This document shows positions 49,418 to 60,000 of a stretch of 64,000 bases of DNA, in pieces. The notes below the pieces were generated by a model. It saw nothing but the letters and a program-made list of their open reading frames with translations, made no database searches and was not told the DNA's origin. The position numbers and the translations under genes were made by a program. The stretch lies in assembly GCA_026874595.1 (NCBI GenBank), contig CM049321.1, forward strand, positions 7,748,979-7,812,978, given 5' to 3'. The number at the start of each line of letters is the position of its first letter. The first letter of the stretch is position 1. Origin of the DNA: Sipunculus nudus (taxonomy: Eukaryota > Annelida > Sipuncula > Golfingiida > Sipunculidae).

Positions 49418-51540
49418 TTTACCTTATCTATGACGTAATTTCTGATGTCACGTGACGCTGGATTTAAAATTACATCTTACAACTAAATAACAGGTACAAT
49501 CGGCACGAACACTATAAAATGGTTTGCTATTTTCGCATAGTTTACAGCTTAAGATTCAATCAGTTTCATATGTTCATATAGTCCCTACTCCCCATTCTAT
49601 ATGTAACATTTCATTCAGACCCATTTGTACCTTTCTGCCTTGATTTACCTAATGGCGGTCCCGGGGGGGGGGGTTCTGATTGACTGCGCCCCATCACCTG
49701 TCACTCAACAGAAGCACTGGCTGATTTTGCCAAATTTATCCCGCCCTCCAGAGGCAGTAATAAAATCGGGTTATACACCAGTTGTCGGGTTCTTGGACCT
49801 CAGCTCTAAATTGTTAAGATTGAGAGTCTGGTTTTATGGTCACGCCCCCCGTCTCCTTAAGAGCAGTCATCTCACCTACCTAGGTATGATTGTTTAAATT
49901 TCATGCCGAACTTGCATAAAAGAATAAAGTTTGATAATTGTTATCGTTTACTGTTTTTGTACATTTCACTTAAACATGCATATGCTTGCTGTGTTTTTTT
50001 TATTTAGATTATTTAAGTAGACATTATCCAGTCCAAAATATCAACACAATTGAAAATAAACCCCCCATACAGATATTCATGTAGTATCATGCGAACACAC
50101 ATATACTGAGGTTGCCTTTTGTTCGCGAGGTTTCCGAATTCGTGATATTTGCGAAAAGCAAATTGTCGCGAAAATAAAACCGCTGTAAAAAGAGGTTGCA
50201 TCTTTCGGAGTCAAGGCAAAAGGAAGAAGATAGCTTACCGCAAGGCTGAATGATACCAGATTTTTCAAATTTATTATCTGCAATAATTAAAAGCAATTTC
50301 AACTCGCTCGATGTTCACTTTCATTTCGGTCCAAGTAACGATTTGCACACGAATTATTTAATATATTTAATTTGTGTAATAAAGGATATACTTTGTGTGG
50401 TTTATATTTTGTTGAGGTCGCGAAAATAGAACCCTGACGAAAAATTGAAATCGCGAAATGTTACCTCACGAATATAAAGCATACAACAGCATATACACAC
50501 GAACGCTCAAACTGAATCGGGGAAAACAAAAGCTTTCGCGTGGGGAAAAATAATAGTAAATAATCCTATACTACCAAGTATGATGTGCCATATTTTGTTT
50601 TCGCACAATAGGTGGCGGTAGCAACCGAAGGCCCCAGTGGCTGTCCGCTTAATCATCACTATGCGGTGTTCACTCCCGTTACCAAGGCAAGGAGCTGGAT
50701 CCATGACAACGTGGAATGCTCAAAGCCAGGTAAAGGTCAAAGTCTTTGCGTTCAAACTGTTAACAGTAACATCTCTCAGTTCGACTCATATCAAGTATTT
50801 ATTCAATAAACCCACATGATACTTCTTTTCAGCACCAGAGAAGCTCGTCTGTGTCCAATGACAAACGTGGCCTATTCAGACATTTAACGTCTAAATTAAG
50901 AAAATCCCTTGTATCTTTAAAAAAAAAAAAATTGTTCAGAAAACACCAATCTAACTGCAAACATGCTGTTTGTTTTGTTTATATTCACGACTATCTAGCA
51001 TGTAGTGATTGGCCAAAATAATCCAAATACAACCAGGTCAGACGAACCAGTTTTGCAACAGGCGTTTTGTAACTAGTGACCTTTCATCTTCAGCACATGC
51101 GCAACCAACTACCTAAAGTTACATGTTTTATTCCGTTTTGTAAACATCGATGTGTTTACTAACAGCTCATGGATAAACAAGGCCATATATTCGTCACAGA
51201 GGCGTTATGTAAAGTTTCCCAACAGAAATACCCTTATAAAAAGTTATCAATATGCACGCAGAGAAAGCGAGAAATCACATAGATTGTATAGAAGAGGCAG
51301 GTGATTAATCTTTAATTCAACCGTACGACTGTTTAGTGAGACGGTCAGAACTTGTAGTGTTTATCACTGAATGAAGCAATTTGGAATTTCACATTTTACA
51401 CATTTTTAAGTACAGTACATTTTAATTCACCTTCACCATATAAGAAACTTTTACCTTATTATCAATTACAGACCAATCTGAAAAAAAAAATCCTGTTTTT
51501 TAGAATATAGAAAAAAATTTTTTTTATTAATATTATTTTA

Positions 51541-51591
<51 letters not shown>

Positions 51592-53565
51592 ATTAGGATG
51601 CGGTAATCGTGATAGGTAAAAAAAGGTGCGTTTCTCAGGCACTATTTTTTTAAAGAGATCAGTTTGCCGTGCAGGTCATTTATTTAACCTTTTTACGATA
51701 GGTTCTCGATAAAAAAAAAGATATGATGAGGACACAACATGATAATGAAAGAAATGTTTTGCTAAACAGGTAAGGGCATAACATAACAAAAGAAATTTTA
51801 TCTAACTTTTATTATATTATTTTCATGAAACAAATGTCCGAGCGGCTGGAGCTCACAATCGCCAAAGTTCTGATAAAAATAAAAATGTATGGGGATGGGG
51901 TTTAACATTTTATGCGCTCAGTGCCTGAGAATTTTTTTGGGTCTTACGTATTGAACTTGTGAGGTCTGGTCTTACAGTCTAGAGGCATATACATGCCATG
52001 TCTCGCTACACGCAAGTTCCCGTGAAGGCAGTTATTGGCCGTATTTCAGACTGTTCTTCCAAAGTTGATTGCAAATTATATTGGCAAGGCTGTAGTACCA
52101 AGTACAAAGTCATATTAAAATGGCTTAAATTTATGTCCGAATTTTGAATGGATGTTTAACTATGCCAAATGAAACGGAGAGTTGCTGGCTACTTGCTTCG
52201 CTGTTGCGTAACTATCTCCGTCTTCTTCACGCGCCTGGACCCAAACCCCCTTTTCCATCGGGTCTCTGACCTGCTTAACGGACCCCCCCCCCCCCCCCCC
52301 CCCCCCCCCAGGGAAAAGCCCGGTTTCTACATAGGGGTGTATGCTTACGGGCAGATGGGATACAAAGTAACACAAATCACGGGACGCCAACCTAGTCTGC
52401 TATTTTCTTTCTCTTGCTCACTCCTACCTTATCATTATGTCGTAGCTATAAGAATATTTATCAAGAGGTGTATCCAAGAAAAATATTACATACAGTCCAG
52501 AGCCTTAACACCCCGTACTAATACTTTTGATATTCTCGCTGTTCCAGGTTACTGGATCTCAAAGAACGTTGACCGACCCGAGGAGGGAGTCGGCGACATA
52601 GAAAAGCGACCCTTGGTAAGAGAGACTTCCCTTTTTATAAAGTTACGACCTATTCTACAATACCATTATCTGTTTTGTAACGCTTCAAAATCGGTGGTGT
52701 TTGCAATGGATAGTTTTAGAGGGGATTAAAGGACTTCGACTGACACGTCACCGACAGCTGTGTTAATGTTGCCCTGACTGGAAATTCTAGAACTGTGGAG
52801 AGTGTTCTTGTATGTTTGTGTGACGTTATCAAAATATATAAATAAGAACATATGCGATGGGGAGAATGGAATTGATGTTCTAGCTTTTGTTGATGCTTGT
52901 TGTGGTTTTTATTTAAACGTTTCTTGTGAAACGTAATTAGATATTCTAGCTTTTGTTGATGCTTGTTGCGGTTTTTATTTAAACGTTTCTTGTGAAACGT
53001 AATTAGATGTTCTAGCTTTGTTGTTGCTTGTTGCGATTTTTTATTGATCGTTTCTTGTGAAACATTATTATAATGAACACCACAACATCTGAGAGACAGA
53101 CAAACAGACAGACAGGGATATTGGAATTATCTAAATCTTCCACACGGCACTAATTATAATCCGTCAATTTGTATTTGTTACAGATTTAACATTTAAAATG
53201 TAAATTTATAGGAAACGTTAATTTCACCTCCTGTACCACTCTTGTGCTCAATGAAATAACTGTCATAAGACTATTTAAAACAATAAAACAATCAATATCA
53301 ATTTAACCACCACTTTTTTTCTTTACAGAAGGCTTGCGGAGGAAGGCGGATTCTGTGTTTAAGTTACTCCATCCACAACACGTCTCACTGCGACGCACTG
53401 GATCCGAAATGCGTCCACAGACAACGCATTAAATTCTCGCGTACTTACGGTCTACGGTGTTACCATGACCACCAGTCAGGAGTATACACATGGGACGGGT
53501 GGCGGCTCAAAGTCATACAATGCGTGTGCTGCGATTATAAACTTTACTACAAATGCCCCTACTAG
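43001..53565 (+). CDS. Secreted S1 serine protease with Cys-rich tail
   Basis: Predicted extracellular chymotrypsin-fold (S1A) protease. Exons: 43001-43106, 47217-47358, 48602-49019, 50612-50729, 52548-52615, 53329-53565; in phase, 1089 nt, 362 residues. Residues 1 to about 22 are a signal peptide; a short propeptide ends at Arg32, with activation before IING. The triad is His72 (LTAKHC), Asp113 (DDMALL) and Ser206 (GDSGSP), all present. Cysteine pairs 42-58, 168-182 and 191-220 (chymotrypsin numbering) are kept. The pocket is odd: the residue at 189 is Asn and at 190 Ile; the usual Ser-Trp-Gly 214-216 aligns with Thr-Glu-Gly; and Tyr stands where Gly226 is expected. Trypsin specificity is therefore unlikely, and the pocket may be narrow or blocked. 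Residues 262-362 form a non-protease tail with nine cysteines ending CVCC-x7-C. The donor of exon 2 (AAG|GTCAGA) is non-ideal but gives the family-consistent reading. Ordinary digestive proteases lack such a tail. Substrate is unknown. Confidence 0.88.
44400..46030 (-). mobile_element. Decayed L1/Tx1-like LINE, antisense in intron 1
   Basis: Reading the minus strand from about 46,020 downwards gives reverse-transcriptase fragments in order: LLGLDFKESFDSLEWPF; a GVRQGDPLSPYLFIL motif preceded by a stop in place of Arg; ISYADDVTVN (the YxDD catalytic box) after a frameshift; LWLGSNRNNADKPFGI; and a C-terminal Cys segment around RCTFCKTEVE. Stops and frameshifts show it is dead. It is 5'-truncated and lies opposite to the host gene, within intron 1 of the protease. 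Confidence 0.85.
46774..46902 (-). repeat. Interspersed repeat family G, copy 2
   Basis: Its reverse complement aligns along its length with 33,973-34,099, from CATAACAATGGAAATCTTG to TTTTTTGGCCTTAG. It lies in protease intron 1. A short same-family scrap (CGTGCCTGAGAACCATAC) is at about 47,007. Confidence 0.6.
47217..47358 (+). CDS. Protease exon 2: catalytic His
   Basis: Acceptor ACCGATAG. Encodes GHTALQSKWPWIVLV, CGGSIVAPHMVLTAKHC with the catalytic His, and VNRTALR. Donor AAG|GTCAGA gives the phase needed by exon 3; the nearer GTAAAC at 47339 would break the frame. Confidence 0.85.
47770..48430 (+). repeat. Duplicated block in protease intron 2
   Basis: Two diverged copies about 230 bp apart (about 47,990-48,190 and 48,223-48,430) share TTTGGTAT-CTTGTC-ATGACGTCGCGTA and a later TATAGT-GAAGC-TTAGGCATT-like stretch. 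Upstream, CCACATTTT-type words recur five times between 47,783 and 47,980. Confidence 0.55.
48446..48560 (+). repeat. 31-bp tandem repeat, about 3.7 units
   Basis: Units begin CCCCGTATAATG (or close variants) near 48,446, 48,477, 48,508 and 48,539, with a CCTATACCCAGAT core. The array ends about 40 bp before the exon 3 acceptor. Confidence 0.85.
48602..49019 (+). CDS. Protease exon 3: catalytic Asp and Ser
   Basis: Acceptor (T)9AG. Encodes EQNRGVKRLIFH, DDMALLHLDRP (Asp), VAGWGWT and ICHGDSGSP (Ser). It ends at CAA|GTAAGT, phase 0. Confidence 0.92.
49374..49428. repeat. (TA)n with AAATTTTACCTTAT flank
   Basis: About 41 bp of TA followed by a flank that is the reverse complement of the right flank of the 15.9 kb TA tract. 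Confidence 0.75.
50124..50470. repeat. Possible MITE with CGCGAGGT termini
   Basis: The left end (CGCGAGGTTTCCGAATTCG) and the inverted right end (CGTGAGGTAACATTTCGCG) align loosely over about 50 bp, and both contain GCGAAAATA-type words. It lies in protease intron 3, directly before exon 4. No target duplication was resolved. Confidence 0.4.
50612..50729 (+). CDS. Protease exon 4: end of S1 domain
   Basis: Acceptor CACAATAG, donor CCAG|GTAAAG. Encodes VAVATEGPSGC, the 220-type cysteine, and the C-terminal helix SWIHDNVEC. Confidence 0.85.
51541..51594. repeat. (ATT)n microsatellite
   Basis: A nearly pure ATT/TTA trinucleotide run of about 54 bp. Confidence 0.93.
51595..51945. repeat. Family G repeats, two inverted copies
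   Basis: A minus-oriented piece (about 51,595-51,760, with GTGCCTGAGAAACGCACC on the reverse strand) is followed by a plus-oriented piece (about 51,775-51,945, CATAACAAAAGAAATTTTAT through AGTGCCTGAGAA). Both are related to the NR4A intron copy at 33,973. Confidence 0.5.
52283..52309 (+). repeat. Poly-C run (27 nt)
   Basis: An uninterrupted C tract with a purine-rich complement, in protease intron 4. Shorter G runs occur at 49,665, 58,109 and 61,050. Confidence 0.95.
52548..52615 (+). CDS. Protease exon 5: linker
   Basis: Acceptor GCTGTTCCAG, donor TTG|GTAAGA. Encodes a 23-residue charged linker (from GYWISKNVDRPEEG to EKRPL). KR in this linker could be a processing site. Confidence 0.75.
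52874..53071 (+). repeat. 66-bp tandem repeat, three units
   Basis: Units start at 52,874, 52,940 and 53,006. Each holds TTCTAGCTTTTGTTGATGC-like sequence and a stem-loop ACGTTTC-TTGT-GAAACGT (perfect 7-bp stem in the first two units). It lies in protease intron 5. Confidence 0.9.
53329..53565 (+). CDS. Protease exon 6: Cys-rich C-terminal domain
   Basis: Acceptor TTTCTTTACAG. Encodes 78 residues with nine cysteines in the spacing C-x6-C-x10-C-x6-C-x15-C-x20-C-x-CC-x7-C, then PY and TAG. I do not recognise the domain. It begins and ends in phase, so it is a real exon rather than read-through. Confidence 0.78.
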   Translation, partial: KACGGRRILCLSYSIHNTSHCDALDPKCVHRQRIKFSRTYGLRCYHDHQSGVYTWDGWRLKVIQCVCCDYKLYYKCPY

Positions 53566-53723
53566 GTTCAGTGATGTAGTGATGTTGGACCCGAGTCAAC
53601 TCGGAGTCAGAGAAAAGTACTCGAGAAATCAGGGCAAGTCCATATCGAATCCAGCAGAAAAAAAAGAAAAGCTCTTTCATATATTACGAGGAGTTATATA
53701 CATGTGCGAACTACTAACAGAAT

Positions 53724-53729
53724 AATAAA
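53724..53729 (+). terminator. Polyadenylation signal of protease gene
   Basis: AATAAA about 160 nt after the stop codon, the first such hexamer downstream. The 3' UTR before it carries a GAGTCAACTCGGAGTC-type hAT-like terminus from about 53,577, so the UTR is partly transposon-derived. Confidence 0.5.
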
Positions 53730-55621
53730 AAGGCTTCATATTACCAGTATTAACTCTGCATCGGGAGTTAGATGTGATTACTCATTCAAGGAAAGGCTTC
53801 CAAGACCGTACGTTCACCGTGTGATTTTTCATCCCACGTTGTTTGCACTCACATTATCAACGGCGACCGTAATGTGACCTCCGAAACTGCGAGAAACCGC
53901 CACCGTTTTACCCGCACCGGTGACTTTAAGAAAAGCCACAACACCCACCGCCACAAAGGCAAAAGCAGCATACATTCCCTCCACCGATCTCAGCCACGAC
54001 GCCCAGCCATGTCAATCGAGAGCCGAATTCGATCAGTGAACCCACAAAACTTCGAGACGAATGCCATTTTATACTTGCAGTTTCTGCCACTTAGACAACA
54101 TTAGCAAGTTTTTTCGTCATAAGCCGCCGGCGATCGCTGGCACCGTGATCGCTGTCACCATGCGGCCACCGTTAGGGTATTTACTGCTTTATATATAGCT
54201 GGTTATTAAACAACAGGCATTTGTTCAACATAATAATATAAGAAAGGGAAAGGAAAAAAAAAGGTAACGTGCAATACAAGTCGAGATGGCGACATCAAGC
54301 TGCGAAGATGTGGAGGAGACGGAAAGCAAAATGAAACATCTCATCGTGGACTTTTAATTTTGGTTGGGGGGATTTAATAGGGCAAATAATTAAATATCCT
54401 ATGATAGAGCCATCTCGAAAATTCGTTACTGGTTTCGGTTCAAGGAAACCGTTTACTTTATAATTGCGAAACCGAAACTGGTTTCGGTAAAACTGTGAAA
54501 CCATACACGGAGATGTTTTCGGTTTCGCTAAAACCGTCCACTTATTCTATTAGTGATACTGTTGATGCCTGATAGAATCAAATTGCAATGATTTAGTTAT
54601 AAACAGTCTTTCGGAAATAATTTGAATTCAATATTACCTAATTCAATATTAGCCATGTATCGCTAAAGATGAGACGCACGCATCCTGTCTGTCCATGTCG
54701 TGTTATACGTGGATGTGTTTTTGGACATAGAGAAAAAGTATATTTTCATCATAATTGCAATATAAATTGGCCATCCACAACTAATACTGCTCTCACTAGT
54801 CATAAAGTGCCCAAACATATTCGTCTCTAAATTTGGATATTTTCTTAACTATTTAATTTATTTTTATTAATTAATTTACGATATTATATTTTTTCAATTA
54901 AAACCGAAACCGTCCATCTATCAATACAAGGCGAAACCATACAGAATCGGTTTTCCCGGAACAGAAACTGGGTTCGAATGTTCGACTGGGCCCTTGCCGT
55001 GGGCCTTCTGATTGATAAGTGCTGCCACCTGGCAAATAAAGGACAAAACACGCAGGCGGCAAGCGGCAAATTTGGTGGAATCGCTGTGGAATATCCAGAA
55101 TTTTTGTGGTATTTTATATGTTTGTGTAAGAAAAATGTTCCTGTTTGAGTAAATTTCATAAAATAGTCATGATATTACTTAGTAAACAATAATTATGAAT
55201 TTACATATACATAGCAATATGTATCTATGTGAACATAATTACATGTAATTTACATATAAAGTATCATATATAAACCTGCATTTTTGCTTACATATATTAT
55301 TGTTATAAATGTAATATTTACTTACATATTGGAGTATACATATAAATAAGGTGTACTTTAATGTATTTTACTGGGTTTTCAACAGAACAACAAACAATTT
55401 TTAAGAACTCCGTATGCGGCACGTGCTGTAGGTGTCAAAAATCACTCCTGGAGCGATCGCAGAAATTCGCCGCGTGGCCCCCTTGTGACGACCGCTTGCC
55501 GCCCACGACAGTGTGTTTTGTGATAAGTCAAATATAGGGAATCGATTTTTTTTCCGCTTAGCCGCCCACGTACCGCCGCGCCAGTGTGTCTTGGCCTTAA
55601 AAGTTGTCTGCACTACTGACA
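53730..55621. other. Intergenic transposon-relic zone
   Basis: GC-rich degenerate blocks (53,770-54,190 and 54,950-55,610) contain CCGCCCACG/CAGTGTGT words repeated about 70 bp apart near the right edge. Between them are AAACCGAAACC-type degenerate repeats (54,430-54,540 and 54,900-54,975) and a 10-bp perfect inverted pair TCGAGATGGC / GCCATCTCGA (54,281 and 54,409). No gene is supported. The pattern is that of nested, decayed DNA transposons. Confidence 0.4.
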
Positions 55622-56222
55622 CTCATCAGGCTGCAGAAGAGAGCTATACGAATGTTCACTTCATCTCCATATAATTCACACAAACGTAATCTGTGTATTT
55701 CTCTCGGGTTATTAACTCTAGAAAATATCTACAATTATAGTGCTGGTTTATTTATGAAATGAAACCTATAATTGTATCTTAATTATTTGTCAAAAACTCA
55801 TATGTACATCATTAAAGAACAAGAAGAATGCAATTTTTCCATGTGCCAGTATGTAAAACTGCAGCCTACAGTAAAACTTTACCATTTAAAGGGTTGGAAT
55901 TTGGAACAATACTATGAAAGAAATTGTTTCTTGTTGTGCAATATAAACATTTAAACGTCGTCTGAAAAAGTGTTTTTCCTCCACTATAGAATCATATTTA
56001 TTATATCTAAATTCATTTTATAATCATTATTTTGTTTTCTCTATACTGTGAAATGTGTAATTTTAGTTTTCTTATTGAACGGTGTCTGCACCATATAACC
56101 TACTATATTGAATGTTAATATTGAGAGGACTTCTTCTCTGTGAGTCAGTCCTCATTGTCACATTATTTCATGCATAATGAATGTATTCTTGCTGCAATAA
56201 AATGAATTGAAATTGAACTCAA
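55622..56222 (+). mobile_element. 3' end of a CR1/Jockey-like LINE
   Basis: The + strand reads LQKRAIRMFTSSPYNSHKRN then ISLGLLTLENIYNYSAGLFM, the familiar C-terminal stretch of CR1/Jockey-type LINE reverse transcriptases. Stops and frameshifts follow, with a KRRLKK remnant near 55,955. The 3' end has an AATAAAATGAATTGAAATTGAA-like tail. It is 5'-truncated and dead. Confidence 0.75.
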
Positions 56223-56435
56223 TGGACAAACTGTATTGCCACTACGAAAAATCCAAGTTGTTTCTGCATTGGACAGCAGATGTCGTCCTTATTAAACCAT
56301 TCGGATTTGAAAGTAAAACCACGAGACATTATCACCTGTTGACAGGATAATTCTTCATTATTAAGTAATAATTAAGTTAAATAAACATCAGGGAAACACT
56401 ACACAATACCGGTTCCAAGTAAGAGTTACAGTATC

Positions 56436-56436
56436 T

Positions 56437-56491
<55 letters not shown>

Positions 56492-56509
56492 AGAGAGAGA
56501 AAGAGAGAA
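56436..56509. repeat. (TG)n(GA)n compound microsatellite
   Basis: About 25 bp of TG followed by about 49 bp of GA with minor interruptions. Confidence 0.95.
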
Positions 56510-56985
56510 TTGGTAACTTAATTTTTATTTTATAAGTTTGCAATCTTATGGCGAAGTACTGCTTGGTGGTGCATCATTTATCATTTTCTTGCCTCTTTTA
56601 CATTTACTCCTCTGCGGCTGCCTGACCATGTATGACCTTTCAGGGTTCGATAAGGGCGCGGGGCTTCTCTGCTCTCTAGAACGTACTCCGAGGACGGCGT
56701 CAGGACGAGAATCCTTCTGCGGAGGCAAAGGAACGTGTGTCGAGTGAAATAACGTTTTTCTGTGACCACGCCCAAATCCTCAAATTCTAGAACGATGTCA
56801 CATGATATGTAGCAGTTACAAAAAGCAGGTGACAGATGTGTGAAAAAGTCACAGTGTTATCGTCCTTATCATGCAAAACCAATAAATCACAGCGTATAAC
56901 ACGCTACCCCTTAAAACCTTTGTGTTACCTTGAGCCACTCTCTGAAACACTTGACTATTGAAGTTGGATTCGAACTGGGAGCAGA

Positions 56986-57022
56986 ATGAAGATATTGCTT
57001 GTACTTTGTGCGGTCGCTGCAT
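56986..57022 (+). CDS. Small peptide exon 1: signal peptide
   Basis: ATG in GCAGAATGA context; 12 codons plus one base; donor CAT|GTAAGT. No clear TATA box; AT-rich upstream sequence with two TTATC (GATA-like) words at about 56,857-56,870. Confidence 0.7.
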
Positions 57023-60000
57023 GTAAGTATTTACAGAATAAGCAGTTAAGATCATCCTGAAAATACAAGCCTACAAACTTCACAGTGTCTTATGATCTAT
57101 GTCCTAAGATTTTTTTAGGTAAACTAAATAACCAATATATGAAATCAAAGGATTCTTTCCCATTTTAACACACGGTTTTTTATTATAAGTAGAGCTTTTA
57201 TCGGTACTAGCAAAAGGGGTCTTTGTTTTGGAGGTTACCTTGGATGGGGTCGTTGAATGTTTAATGAGGACCATCAGCCTCGGAGGGTTTGTGGTTTCTG
57301 ATTACATCTTGTTCATCATTAAATTTGAATTACCTTAGAATGTCGTTTATAATGCCCGTAGACTTCTTCAAATCATATTCCCTTCTAGACTTGCAATGAT
57401 TCTCTCCCCTTTTTCCTAATCTTTTTAAACCGCACCAACACCTCGCAGAATCGGACTCACAAGAGTATGACTCTGCTGGTTAGGGTTTATTGGGCGTCAA
57501 AATCTGACACCCACAATGCACCGGGGCTTCTGACTACGCCAGCGACGTAGGTATAAATTTATTGACAAAGGGTAATGCAGTCGGTTCACGTTAGTGGACA
57601 AGAATTGGTTCAAGGAAAATTACATAATGTACCTTATTGCTTGAACATTGTTTGAAATCAACCGGCGCCGATAAATAATGCAAAACCACAAATAGCACAT
57701 AAGCTACATAAGCCCACCATCCGCAAATTACCTCAAACAATTGATATGGCGGGTATTTAACTTGTTCTACGATAATTTAATAAATTTAAAGTGCGACGTA
57801 TTCAAATAGGAGGGCTTATGATGAAGCTCGCACCCTTTCAAAATACTGTATAAATCACTCTTTACAGGAGCGGATTCATGATATACGAAAAGGAAGGTTA
57901 CGACCAAGTAGGACTAATGACGAAACTAGACTTGCCCAGTCGATGCAATATTTAAAACATGACTTCTCCCACTATCAGAGCCATCAAGCTTACTCTTGCA
58001 TGCTGTGTCGCAACGCTTCGAAAAATATCCCAGGTCCAGAAAGCGGGAGGGTCAAAGCCGCCAATATTTTTCCTAAAGCCTTAAAAAAGGTTGCGGCGTT
58101 TGAAAAGGGGGGGGGGGATCCGGACCTGCTTTATCCACTAATTTTAATACGCAAAATGTATAGCACACATCTGTCCCTTTTACCAACTGTAAAAAAGGAT
58201 GTATTTCCTGAGTGACCAACATACTCGCAATAGCTACACTCTGGATCTCACGTAGCTGTTCAGATTTCCTTACCGAAATCTTCCACCTGTCGAGTATCTG
58301 TGAAACTATGCCTGAAAAGTTGTTTAATGCACTGATGTCAGCTGGGATTTATGCCAAAAGTCATATTTGTAAGGCCTATATGACTGTCATTTAAAAAAAG
58401 TTACTCCAGTTCTTTTTATTCGAAACATTTCACAATCTTGTCTGTCTGGTTCTACGATAAAATATCGATCGTAACTTTAAAGGGGCCAAATCACGAAAAA
58501 TAGCTTCTTCCCTTAAAAATAAATTTTTACCTGCCAAAACATTGCCCTGAAACCGTTTGCTTACTCTTGTAAACGAGTGTTAAAAACAGTGGACCGGTTG
58601 CGATCAAAAATATCATCATACACATAGCGCGTTGGACTCGGTTCATCGCTGAGCCAAAAACTCCTGCTATTCACGAGATGCCTTGACTGACTTTGCCCCA
58701 AAATGTAATACATGTCCCCGCCGGCTGAAACGTCGTTTGTTGTGGCTCACAATCGGATCTCTGGTCACGCGGCCTTGTTATGGTAAAAAGACACACGTGG
58801 ACTGTGTTTACAAACACGCAAAGCCATAACAAGGTGTTAAACAGCCGTTTGCCAGGTACTAGACTGTGTGCTTGGAAGGTATTGCTTGGAAAATTTTTGT
58901 ATAAAGCAAAACTGAACTGATTGTGTGAAAGAATAGGCATAATTTTGCTCTTGTTTATGTCCCTTTAAACTGGGAGTAGCCCAGACTAGTCAATGGGCCT
59001 CTTCGTTTTTATTAGTAAACTCAGCCACGTGCCTCCTATCGTTTCATACATAAAACAGTGCCCCCTCTTGGATAAATTAATTGTTAAAAGATTCAAAATC
59101 TGGTACCCAAAGCAAATATGTCCTCTTTTGACTTCGTTGACTGTAAGATCCTTTTTCTACGCTGATTATCAGTCCACATCACTCTCCCCTACTCATCCCG
59201 CCAGTTTTTGAGAATTTCCCTTAATCTGCGCGATCTCCATCAACATTGTGATAAAAGATGCTTCGTTATCTGGTCTGTCGTGAAGACGTAAGATAACCTA
59301 GATATAATATTTTTACTTCGTTACATAAGAAAACGCAACTTTTTTTACTAAAATTGGGAATGAGTTTGATAGGCAGGCGGAAATTACCAAGTACTGTAAG
59401 AAATGGCGAGTTGACTCGCAGGGGTAGAAGGGTAATCAAAGTTAGGACGTTTTTTAAAACACATAGACACAGAAATACACACACAAGTCTATAATTCTAA
59501 TTATTATATTGGAAATAAAATATATTAATAATAAGAATTATAGTCTTCTGTGTGAGTGTGTGTTTCTGGTTCTGTGTGTTTATGAAAAACTTGTCCCAAC
59601 TTTGAATACCCTCCCCGACGCTTGAAAATAAATTGACGCCACTGGTTGTATCCCTCCAGGTATACTTGGCATATCTCTTCTGTTTGGGCTCCCTCTTCAC
59701 TGTGGGACGTCCGGGACTACTCGTCTCAACTGTCAAACTTCAAAATCAAGACACCTTCTGTTTATATTTCACATGCGCATTCTTACAAAATATTATTTAT
59801 TCCGTAAAGTCCTTACCACAAAAAAAGCATGTTTATGTAATTTGCCTTAGACAATTCTTGTCCAACACACTTGAACGGTCTATATTGTCCTCTTCACTAC
59901 ATTTATACCTACGCCGCTTGTGTATTTAGAAGCCCCGGTGCAGTGTTGGGCATTCGGATCACCTCGACCGAATCCGTTGGCTATTAGCCTCGGATGTGTC

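Noticed and set aside
57943-58394. Two consecutive + strand frames as a host gene exon
   Set aside because: No splice signals connect them, a poly-G run interrupts the region, and neither peptide is recognised. A transposon remnant is as likely.
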